Assembly: GCF_964199755.1 (NCBI RefSeq)
Contig: NC_133897.1
Span: forward strand, 118,925,579-118,989,578
Reading direction: 5' to 3'
Source: Larus michahellis
Lineage: Eukaryota > Chordata > Aves > Charadriiformes > Laridae
Length of the DNA stretch: 64,000 nucleotides
The notes below the pieces were generated by a model. The model made no database searches. It saw only the letters and a program-made list of their open reading frames with translations, and was not told the origin of the DNA. Positions 9,853-20,200 of this stretch are shown here, piece after piece (within the stretch, counting starts at the first letter, position 1; every line of letters begins with the position of its first letter). The translations under genes were made by a program, and so were the position numbers.

Positions 9853-12453
9853 GTAAGTTGCAGCCGTGGAGGCGCGTACTGTTTGTTTCCTAGGAATCTT
9901 AGGAGAAGCGAGGGGGCTTTCTGTTGGTGGGTGGTTTCTTCTGAGGGAACTATTTCCCAGCTGTGTCTCTAGGGGAAGGGTAAGGAATGGTGGAAACTGC
10001 ATTAAGCGTTTTAGCAGCCTGTTATGTCTCAAAATATGTTATAATGAGAAATGCATCCTTTTTCCATATAAATACTTTCAATGTTGCTTCAGGAAAAAGG
10101 AGCAACTATTGTACACGAATACCAACTGAAAGAAAGTTGTTTGCTATTGTTTATGACTTCCCTTTCTTCCTCCTGAAAGATCACACACTTCAGAACATCC
10201 TCATATTTGACAGGGTAACTGTTTTCTTATACAGCTCTCTGTGGCACAGCCAGGTAAATTAATTAGTACTAATGACTTATGAGTGTGTTACACTTTACCA
10301 CTATGACTTTTTTACTGGCTTCCACTCAATGCCGGCTGTAGATCAGATGGCTTTCCTGATGCCAGCAACAGCCTGCTGGCGACTTCCCATAGGTTTTTAG
10401 TCCCCTCTTCCCATAGTGTCATTGCAGAGGTCCAGGAGAGTTGGTCCCTGGAGGTGCCACGGATCCAGCCCTGGTGGGTGATGACAGGTGAGGAGGTGGG
10501 AGGCGTGAACGCCTGGTGCATCAGTCCCTCAGGGTTCAGGGCAGGGAAACAGCCCGTGCAGCACAGAAAGCCAGACAAAACCACGGTCCTGTGGAAGATG
10601 TTCCTGCAAACATCTTGACTTGAGGCTAGCGAGGAGGTATTTCTGCACACAAGTGCTCTCTCTTCGGGACAGTCACAGAGACCGATAATCACTAAACCGT
10701 GAGGAGGGAAATAGCACTCATCGACCTACTGCGCTTCTGGCAGTACCGTCCCTCCTACACGCTGCTCCTTTGTCAGTGCTGTGCAGCGAAGTGTGTGAGT
10801 TTAGCCTTTAAGATTTTCCTTCATTTATGCCATTTATAATGGTTGGTGCCTAATTCTGGGCTCGCCCCATGGGTTTGGAAACCAAACCATACGTGTGCTG
10901 GAGCCTTTGCTGTCCAGCTCCAGGCAGACAATTTGCTAGAGCTGCCATTTCATTGCTCAGGTCTTCTGCAAAATTCTGTTTCTCCTCATATCTTACAGTT
11001 TAAACAAGAGATTTAAATATCTGCCTTCTACATCAGTTCTTATTTGCGGCTGGTGCCTCATGAAATCTTAAATCAGCCAAGAGGAAATGATTGATATCGG
11101 TATTATGTTGGCCTATAGATCATGTCTCTAGGATCAGTCAGAAAATGCTTTATTTTCTGAAGCTGCTGTGGTATTTTCTTAATTTCTTAGAAGTCTGGAA
11201 TCTTTCCAGGCATATGACTCATGTCTTTTGCAACCTCTAATTATTAAAAATGAGAACAGCTTCAAATATAAATGCTTAGAACCTGGTTCTTGCGTCTGTA
11301 TTTGTATCTATAGCTAAGAGCAGTCATTACTTTTTGACATGGTGCCAAACATTGATCCCGCTGAAGCTGATGAGAGCAGTAGCTGTCATCAAGAACTCTG
11401 AAAAATGAGTATTTTGTACAGAAGTGATGCTGCTTGTACTTGAGATATATGTTAAAGCAAGCCATCAGTATTCAAAGTGCTGTGTGCGTTTGCCTGTTGA
11501 TAACAATCTGTCAGCTCATTGCCCGGAGGTTTATTGTCAGTGGGCCACATCAGCCTGGACACGTTCAAGTCTAGGATCTTGGTGGACATACTGAAAAAGA
11601 ATAATCTGAAGAGTTTAAAACGGATCTTGAAGCTGCGTATAGTTTGATATTTGTCTCTAGTTGATCAGCGTTTTCAGGAATGTAGCATCAGACATTGCAC
11701 CATGCTTTTGGAAGAATATTAGTGGTAAAATGAAGTTGCTGGCTTAAAAATAAAACACAAACATGACTTTCTTATAAAAGTACGTCAGTGGAAGGCCTTT
11801 TTGAGGAAAAAGCAAATGGAAGAAACCAAAAGATAGTTCTGGAGTTAATCTCAGCTGGAGAACCAGCACGAGTTTAAAACACATTTTTAAAGTGGGAGAG
11901 GGTTTCATACCTCTGCTGTGACTGCTCTGGTTTTGGTAGAAGAGGTTTCCAGGTACCACTCAGACTGTCCAATATATTGCCTCTAGATTACAAATGCTAA
12001 CTAATCTTAAATCAATAACAGACATTAGCAACATCTTTAGATGTGTTTGGGGGAAAACTCTAACACAGATAAAAGACTACAGGAGAAACAGTGATGAGGT
12101 TACATGTCAGAATCCAACCACGGTGCATTTATGCTGCAGCACTGATTATATATCTTTAGAGACCGTAAGTTGGTTAGACTGCAGTTTTCTTCTTAAGCAG
12201 ATCCTTCTTTGCTGATTTGCCCTGAGCTTGTTCCCAACAATCAGCATACCCAAATAGACTAACATCTAATACATACGAAGTCACCGTCGGATTTCATGAG
12301 AATGTAAGAATTTAGGTATATAAATTACACATTCACCTTTATAGATTTAGGGTTTTTTTGGCCAAACATCAGACTAGTGTCTCTCTCTGCTTCCAGGAGT
12401 ACTGTTTGCAATCCGTATGAACCGCGTGGTGTCCCTGTGGTTGCTTTCCATAG
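9853..12453 (+). other. Intron 1 of receptor copy B
   Basis: GT donor at 9853 and AG at 12452-12453. A GC-richer patch at about 10310-10790 with a 126-codon antisense frame interrupts otherwise AT-rich intron. I do not recognise it, and it may be an old insertion. Confidence 0.85.
12381..12396 (+). promoter_or_regulatory. Alternative in-frame splice acceptor for exon 2
   Basis: A pyrimidine tract (ctctctctgcttccag) ends in AG at 12396. It lies 57 nt upstream of the acceptor that gives the family-typical protein. The intervening 57 nt contain no stop in the exon-2 frame and would insert 19 residues, beginning VLFAIRMNRVV, into TM2. Its tract looks at least as good as that of the acceptor at 12453. 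Whether it is used cannot be told from sequence. Confidence 0.5.
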
Positions 12454-12620
12454 GTGCGTTCTGCATACCTATCTACATCCCTTACAGCCTGACGGGGAAA
12501 TGGCACTTGGGAAGAGGCATCTGCAAGCTCTGGCTGGCTCTGGACTATCTCCTGTGCACAGCTTCAGTATTTAACATTGTTCTTATCAGCTATGACCGTT
12601 TCCTGTCAGTTACTAAAGCT
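12454..12620 (+). CDS. HRH4: Histamine H4 receptor-like GPCR (copy B), exon 2
   Basis: This 167-nt exon completes codon 83 and encodes residues 84-138: the rest of TM2 (GAFCIPIYIP), ECL1 with the conserved Trp (GKW), and TM3. TM3 carries the disulphide Cys C106 (GRGICKLW), the amine-anchoring Asp D113 (LALDYLLC, position 3.32) and the G-protein contact motif D-R-F at 130-132, in place of DRY. It ends at AAAGCT, then the consensus donor gtaagt at 12621, phase 0. The acceptor used here ends at 12453 (ttgctttccatag). It restores the family-typical join D-F-A-V-G-A-F-C-I-P. Intron 1 is 2601 bp and intron 2 is 1723 bp. A second acceptor at 12396 would extend the exon in frame by 57 nt (separate entry). 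Confidence 0.9.
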
Positions 12621-14343
12621 GTAAGTACTCTGTTTATAAATTCTCTGATTTTGTCGCAAGATCGTTGGTGGATTATACTCTCCAACCTTCGCCATGTTGG
12701 TGAGTAGAAGCCCAAATTTAATCAAGATAATAGCCCTCAAAAATGTGCTGGCATGTGGAAATTATTAGGTATTTGCAGCTAGATGTGGTGAATACTCTGC
12801 ATTTAGCATATTCCGGCCCAGAGCTGGTCAAACAGGACTTTTCTCACAATTTCTGCTGCAGGTTGCTGTTGTGCTTCTGTTTGAAGGAAAGCAAGCTGAG
12901 GGGTGAAAAGGGTAGGGCAGGAGGCTGGTGAAAAGCGGGAAAGGAAAGAGGAAATTTGAAATAACCTGGATTTGGGTTTGGACCTAAAATCAGGCATGCG
13001 AGGAAAAGGCAGTGGGGCTAGGGTAGTGAGGTGAAGGACACTGGGGAGGATGTCTAGGCCTGAGACGTGGCCCCAAATGTTCCTGGAGAAGACTGGGAGC
13101 AAGAGCAAACAGGGAAGAGAGCGGGACAAAGGGCAGATTGCAGGGACTGCCTGCGGACATGCAGCAATAAACTCCTCTCGATGCCTGGGGCAGAATCCAA
13201 ACTTCAGACTCACTCTATGTCTCTGCTCTCTGCAGAGCATCTTACCCACCATGCATGTCTTGGTTCCTGCTAAGGATGGAGACCAGAATTTCTCACTAGT
13301 CACTCTGTTAGCTCAAGTGGCAGGGAAACGTCAAGGAGAGCTAAAGGTTCCAGCTCTTTCATGATGTATGAGAATGTCAACAGAATGCCATATGATAGAA
13401 TTTCAGTTTTATTTTCGTCAATTATAATTAATTTTACATATTGTACTTGCCTTTTTATTACATTTTATTATTTTATGCTATTTTATTTTATTTAAAGGAA
13501 AAAATATGGTAAATCAAACACTAAAACATTTTGCACATAAGAAGCATTACACTGGAAAGCCAAAGACTCAGCATTTACAAAGTGCAAAATTCACACCACC
13601 TGTGCAAATTTAATTAGGACCCATGGACATTTGTATGATGGTCTTTATTGAAATTAACTCATACTTTTTTTTTTTTTTCCAATTGGAAAGCTAATCTCCC
13701 AGAATTACATACTCACCCTGTCACCCTGTGAAAGGGATGGAGCAGGATGTAAGCTACAAGATAACTGTCTGTTCTGCAACGTATAGTGGAAAATATGTAC
13801 TGGCCCTGGAGGGGGGAGAAGGTTTCATCAGCTAAAGGCTGCATAGCAGAGCTGGAATCTCTCCTACCTCCTCATGAAGTGTGCAATAAACAATTTTCTC
13901 AAAGATGGGTGTTAAATATATGTGCCACATATATTCTGTTGACCACTGTGATGCATAAAGTCCTATTAGCTTGTAAAATGCTGTAAAAAGCAGTACAGTT
14001 GTCAGTGAATGGGTGTCATGCTCTGAACAGCTATAAAATACTAATTACTCTGGCACTTCCGACCACAGATGTCTCAAAAAAGGCATACCAATTACTAGGT
14101 ACTGATGGATGATCATGTTTCATCCATGGACCAGGACCCTAGCACAGTTACATTAACCTGTAGAGAGACACCCCTACGTTATGTCAACATCAATGAATTA
14201 AACACACTTGGGTGAGCTTCAGCTGATCAGCATGGCTGTAGCTCTAAATTACCAAGCACTCTGCTAAGTTCTTCTCCTGTTACTTCTATTTGTTCCAAAC
14301 TCTATCTTTACAGGAGTGACCTTTTTCTTTTTTTCCTTCACAG
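12621..14343 (+). other. Intron 2 of receptor copy B
   Basis: gtaagt donor and a long pyrimidine acceptor (tttttctttttttccttcacag). It contains an AT-rich section near 13420-13500 and no recognised transposon. Confidence 0.88.
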
Positions 14344-15129
14344 GTATCTTACAGAGCCCAGCAGGGAATAACGTCCAACCCTGTCATCAAGATGGTGGCC
14401 ATCTGGGTCTTTGCCTTCCTCCTCTACTGCCCGGCAATCATCTTTTGGGAGCATGTGGCTGGACACAGCGTGGTACCGGCAGATCAGTGCTACGCTGAGT
14501 TCTTCCACAATTGGTACTTCCTCCTTTGTGCATCCACCCTGGAGTTCTTTGTGCCGCTGCTCTCAGTGACCTACTTCAATGTGCACATCTTCCACAACAT
14601 CCGGAGGCGCCAGCAGCTCGGCAGCACGCAGGACTGCGAGCCTCCAAAGAGTGACAGCCTGTCCTGGAGATTTTGCTTCTTGCTGAGGCTAGGAGTGGTT
14701 TCTCCTTCACTGGAAAGAGAGGACAGTGTTTCTTCCACCATGAGGCCAAAGAAAGACTCTTTGGCAGCTGAGAGCTCATCTCCATCCAGAAGCAGTTCTG
14801 TAACCCCAGCGAATGACTTCTCTGTTTCTTTCTGTACAAAGACCAGATCAAAACTGCAGCAGGACAAGAAAATAGCGAAGTCACTTGCCATAATTGTATG
14901 TGTGTTTGCCATTTGCTGGGCCCCATACACTTTACTAATGATTATTCGTGGGGCCTGCAAAGGAACTTGTGTTCACAACTCCTTGTATGAAATAACCTTT
15001 TGGCTTTTGTGGATCAATTCCTCTCTGAATCCATTTCTCTATCCTCTCTGTCATGATAAATTTCGAATGGCTTTCATGAAAATATTATGTCCCAAAAAGT
15101 TTGCAACATTGAGATCAGGCTCTTTTTAG
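14344..15129 (+). CDS. HRH4: Histamine H4 receptor-like GPCR (copy B), exon 3 and stop
   Basis: This terminal coding exon (261 codons plus TAG) follows a long polypyrimidine acceptor at about 14321-14343 and is in phase 0 with exon 2. It encodes TM4 (W159), ECL2 with C187 and an FF pair (191-192), TM5 with E205 (position 5.46, the histamine imidazole contact in H3/H4), ICL3 from about 225 to 310, TM6 CWAPY at 329-333, TM7 NPFLY at 367-371, helix 8 and a short tail with a Cys at 387. ICL3 is Ser/Thr-rich and contains KLQQDKK just before TM6. This is the most variable region in the family. The first ~340 nt are nearly identical to copy A, whereas ICL3 and TM6-7 differ. An A-rich run begins 5 nt after the stop. 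No AATAAA is evident in the first kilobase, so the 3' end of the transcript is undefined. Confidence 0.92.
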   Translation, partial: VSYRAQQGITSNPVIKMVAIWVFAFLLYCPAIIFWEHVAGHSVVPADQCYAEFFHNWYFLLCASTLEFFVPLLSVTYFNVHIFHNIRRRQQLGSTQDCEPPKSDSLSWRFCFLLRLGVVSPSLEREDSVSSTMRPKKDSLAAESSSPSRSSSVTPANDFSVSFCTKTRSKLQQDKKIAKSLAIIVCVFAICWAPYTLLMIIRGACKGTCVHNSLYEITFWLLWINSSLNPFLYPLCHDKFRMAFMKILCPKKFATLRSGSF

Positions 15130-16161
15130 AAGGAAAAAAAAAAAAGGCTCAAGAGCAGCTGGACGAGGGATGTACGTAGCTGCAGTTGGAAATTAGAGTT
15201 AGTCTCTTCCAGGAGATTAGCCCAGTTAGAAAGCCTAGATAAGCTTTCCACAATATATGTTGTCCTTCAGACAAACACACATGCTGAAAGTTTGTGTACT
15301 TTTTTCCAGCTATTTCAATTGGCCGGATAAAGCATATTGCCTCTGTCTGACTTCCCCTAGCAGTCTATCCACATCATCTTCATTCTGGTTGTTGAAGATA
15401 CTATCTTCAATTGCAGTGCAGCATGTCTTTGTGTTCATGGGTAGTATTAGTTAAAAATACAGTAAAGGTGGGTATTTGCCATAAGGTCAATAGTATTCTA
15501 AAGTTAGTATCTTCTCTATTCTGTTTCTTTTGAACAGTTTGTACTGCATTCAGAAGCATTTTTTTCCTTACCGTAAAACATCCAGTTAAGTTATGACTTT
15601 AGTTGTCAGGCACATAGCAGGATTACTTCCATTTGCTAAGGATGTTCCAACATCAGTGGAACACAGGGACTACTTTTAAAAACTGAAGTGGTGTTCTTTG
15701 CAGAAGGGCATTAATCCGTCTACTTGCTCAGAGGCAGCAGTAGAGAATTTAGATGCGTTTATGTGCATCTCCAGCTATTCTTCAAGAAACAAGCCTTCTG
15801 TGGCTATAGTTTTGAGAGATCATAGAAAAAAATAGTATTTGTTCTTAGTCCATGAGGGAAAAAATATGCTGCTGCTGGCGCAGAGGAGAATGTGTGCAGC
15901 AGTCCGAGTGTCTCTAACGCTGCATAGCGCCCTCTGAATCCTTTTGTAACTCCGAGCGAAGCTCTAACTCGCACTGTGAAACATGCTGGTCTTACAAGCC
16001 CTGCCCACTTCCAAATATGATGTAATGCACAGGGACCAACTCTACTCCACAGCAAAGAAAATCCCGATTCAGTTCAGCATCCCAGTGGGCAAGTACTTTG
16101 AATAATTGAGAAACAGGCTAAATGTGAATATTATATCTCATTTGTCCTCTTCTGTACTTCT
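15130..16161. other. 3' flank or 3' UTR of receptor copy B
   Basis: It begins with a 12-A run shortly after the stop codon. No AATAAA is seen before the sense CR1 at 16162. Candidate AATAAA hexamers occur only after it (for example 16793-16798). Confidence 0.4.
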
Positions 16162-16562
16162 GAGGCTGAGAGAGTTGGGGTTCCTCAGCCTGGAGAAGAG
16201 AAGGCTCCGGGGAGACCTTATAGCAGCCTTCCAGTACCTGAAGGGGGCCTACAGGATGGAGAGGGACTTTTTACAAGGGCATGTAGCGATAGGACGAAGG
16301 GTAATGGCTTCAAACTAGAAGAAGGTAGATTTAGACTAGATATTAGGAAGAAATTTTTCACTGTGAGGGTGGTGAGGCACTGGAACAGGTTGCCCAGGGA
16401 AGTTGTGGATGCCCCATCCCTGGAAGTGTTCAAGGCCAGGCTGGATGGGGCTTTGAGCAGCCTGGTCTAGTGGGAGGTGTCCCTGCCCACGGCAGGGTGT
16501 TGGAACTGGATGATCTTCAAGGTCCCTTCCAACCCAAACCATTCTATGATTCATGATTCTAT
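16162..16562 (+). mobile_element. CR1 LINE 3' end fragment, sense orientation
   Basis: The + strand reads the CR1 ORF2 C-terminal remnant ([14 protein letters not shown], then [20 protein letters not shown] with changes). The 3' end follows: 'tgatcttcaaggtcccttcc', then tail units of the ttctatgat type. It begins about 1 kb after the stop codon of copy B, in the same direction as the gene. Confidence 0.92.
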
Positions 16563-17266
16563 TTCTGTTACAAGCCCTTTGTTGGAGGTTATGATAAATG
16601 GGTGAATTTCTTACACATGGTGTAAGGCTGCGTTTGGTTTGCTGCATGACACAGGAAAATGACCGACCTTGATGACTGCCTATACTGTGCGTGGTGCCTT
16701 AGCTGAGACAGCATGGAGGTCATCTTCTCCAAACTGTTAAGGGTTATTTAGTTGCACAACTCTGGAATTACCAGGTACTAGATTCCTTACTAAATAAACA
16801 GGTGTAACTCTTTAAAATACAAATAGTTTCTTTTCATCACACTGTCAGTAAGTATAAGGCTAGCAAATTAATGGAAGAATAAATACTAAAGAAACGAGAG
16901 GGAGTGGATGTCTCTTTTATCTTCCAATTTTATTTAGTGTATATTCATACAGTATATTCGTATATTTTACTGAACACTCATCTGAATGTTATCCTTCTGG
17001 TCTGAACTACCACTTAATCACAGTTATTTGGTTTGCTATACTATATGACAATTTAAACTCATCTACTTACACAAATTACACATGTATTCAGTAATGTAGG
17101 AAGTGCTGTCTCTCAAACATGAGCTGAGAACTGTAAGAGTCAATAGAAACTACTTCAAAGACCTGTTTTTGAAATAGAGCTTTGTTGAAGATGTTAACCA
17201 TGGGATACAACAAATGAACTGAAAACAATGTAATGCAAAGGATGCATGAAAGTAGTAACGTAACTT

Positions 17267-17299
17267 TAAAAAAATAAAAAAAAAAAACAAAAAAACAAC
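17267..17299. repeat. A-rich low-complexity tract
   Basis: Runs of A are broken by single T or C residues. No target-site duplication or adjoining retrocopy was recognised. Confidence 0.75.
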
Positions 17300-20200
17300 T
17301 TGAAAGGAATAATCCCAGTTTTGATATTTTTAGAGTTTTTTAAATGCTAGGAAACACTGGTTGGCAGTCAGCCTTTTGGGAATAAACTTGCCCAAGATTC
17401 AGGTGTGAAGTGCTGAGGAAGAAGGGTCATTCTGATACATGCACATGGAAACACGAATGCGAGTTCAGTGTCAGGAGAACAATGGCCAGGGACACAGCCC
17501 TTGTTTGTGTACTCACTTATAAAAAGCTGCATTATGACAAATACAGCAAGAAGATGTACTTCTGTTGACATCGTCTTCAGACAGATCAGGTGATTACCCA
17601 GCCCAGCCTGATCTTTTTCCACTGTCACACCCAGCTGTTGAAGTGAAAAGTTTATTCCTTCTACAGACTCTGGCCCATTACCATTTCCTTTGATTTTTTT
17701 TTTCTTTCTGTTACGTTTCTTTTTGAACTAACAGAGGCTAAAATGTAAATTTACAAAGACTATGGTGTAACTGAGATGTTTACAAAAGCATATTGGCTTT
17801 TCTACCTTCTCTCCAGCATTCTCTGAATACAGTTCTTGTTTGCTCTTTAGACTAGGTGTAATCTTTTTAGTTGATGCCTAAACAGCACTGGGCATTATAG
17901 GATCTTGGCCAATGCGTTGGGCTTGTAATTACTGCTAAAAGCCAACAGATAAGTCCAAAGAGGTCAGAACACAAAACACAAGTGCCCACTACACCCATCT
18001 GTTTTCTTTAAGCACAGTGTGTACCAGTCTTTTACCCTGCAAAGCTTTTGTCATTCTTTTAAAATGCAAGTTGTAAAGTCAGTAATGTTGAACATGGGCA
18101 AACAAATCCTTTTGTGTCAGCTTTAAAAGCAAATGGCTCCTTAATGCTTTATAAGACATACTTTTGATAGTGTTAGCAATATGGAGTTAGAGATCTCATT
18201 CTGGTTAGCTTATCAAAAGGCTATCTATGAAATTAAGCCATTGCCAGGGGCAGATAAGGACACATACTCTTATATCTATGACATGCTTTGTTTTTTACTT
18301 TTGTTTTTCTTCCTCTTCCTTGCTCCCATTTTTGTTTGCTTCTCATACCAGCCTGGTCTCTGCCACAACTGGTTGGTACAGGCCAGAACAAGGGCTGAAT
18401 GCTGGTATCAACCGGGACTTATTTTTAAGCAGCCTGAGGCCTCATGAAGTCTGCATCAGTGCCCTGTGCAAGGCCTAGGAAAAGCAAGTTGAAGTTAGTT
18501 GATAGAAGATAACTGAGCACAAGCCTAGCTCCTCTGAGGGTCAGTGGAGCATCTAACGCTGCCTCCATTCGAGCTTACTTGACAAGTTAGAAGTTGCCAG
18601 AATAATTACTCTAACTGGACAGTGCTTCTTGATGAAAACTTGGGTTTAAGGGCATGGGTAGATATTTCATTAATCCCTCTGGCTTATTTCTGGCACCCTT
18701 TGCAACTGTACTGGCAAATAAATTGAGAATCTGGTTGCTTGTCTTCCTCACTTTTTGTGAGCTGTTGTTTGTAGGATAGAGGAATACTAAAGAAGCTGTT
18801 GGGCAAGAAAAATTGAGTGGTTTAGGTGAGGGGGTAAATTAGTCTCTATTCTTCTGATGTAGATGTTATTTCCAATAGAGAAAGACACAGGATCCCTCTA
18901 CATTGTATTCCTCATCCTTCAGCCAGACAGCAGAAATATTGGGAACTGTCAGAGGGAGGGTTTAGCCCAAGAAGGTTCTTCTGGACCAAGGGTCCCCATC
19001 GAAGTTGCACAAGTGAGCTGCATTACTGCCCTAAGCGTCGATGACATGAAATTCTCCCTACACCTGCTCTGAAACTCATGGTCAGTGCAGGTCCTGCAAG
19101 CCATGGCACGGGGTCCGTGCTGATGAAGGGCATCAGTACGGGTGCTGATTAGAGGGAAACGTGATAGCTCTGTCAGATGCAAATTTCACTTTTCCCTTGG
19201 ATTGACAGAACCATATGGGCTTTTTCACATATGCATTATTGTGTAAGTGAGAGTGACCAGACAACTTCCTGTCTTTCTTAGACATTAAAAAAAACCCAAC
19301 AAAGTTGTTTCAAAATACCAAAGTAAAACTTGCCTTTGAAGTACAGAATTTACTTGAAAATGTCTATGAAAATGTGTGAAGAAAAAGCTTTTATAAACAA
19401 AATTCAGTTGTGTTAAAAAGCAAAAGCTGGAGCTGAATAAAAGAGTGTCATGTGGTTTTTTTGAGGAATATGTCTGGCTTCTGAAGACATGGCGTTTTAG
19501 TTTCATTACTGAACAGCATAATCCTTCATAAAAAAATCTTTGGTCTCTAACCAAAAGAACTGATGAAGGGAAGGACGTCTTGTTGAACAAATCCTAGTCA
19601 AGAACAATTGAGTCTTATTGCTATTTGTGTGAGGACCTTGTGGGCACCCAATAGGCCTCAACTGCCATGACCAGCCTCACCTGGACCCCCACTCCTGACA
19701 TGAGCTTTAGGCCCTGGAGCACTGTTAGACTGGGGTGGTCCTGGCCTGAGCTACATCAGTGCCTGTAGGCTGCTCTCAGCTCTGCCTTTGGCATTTTTTG
19801 GAGGTTTTAACTGGACTTTGAGATTGGCCTTGGACCCAGCTTGTCATCTCATGTTTGTGTTGTGATCCCCCACAGTCATACCTGGGGACCTGAAGTCTTC
19901 CAAAGTGGAAGAAAGAAATCACAGAAGCGATTCCCAAGCAAATCCAGTCTGATCAGGGGCTCCCCAGGAGATTCCCAGCTCTATCTGCCAAAGGTATCTT
20001 GTCCATCTTCCCCCAAAACAATTCCAGATCCCACACGTTTCTTTTATTATTTTTATCAGTGCTATCCTAATACTTTATCGTTATATCAGTTTTTCCCTTC
20101 AATTGCATCCTTCAGTGCTGTTTTTTTTCCTTGCAGCCTCACCACATTTCTCGTATTCCTTGTAGCGCCTGGTTTCCCATTTTGCATCAGGTAGTTCATG

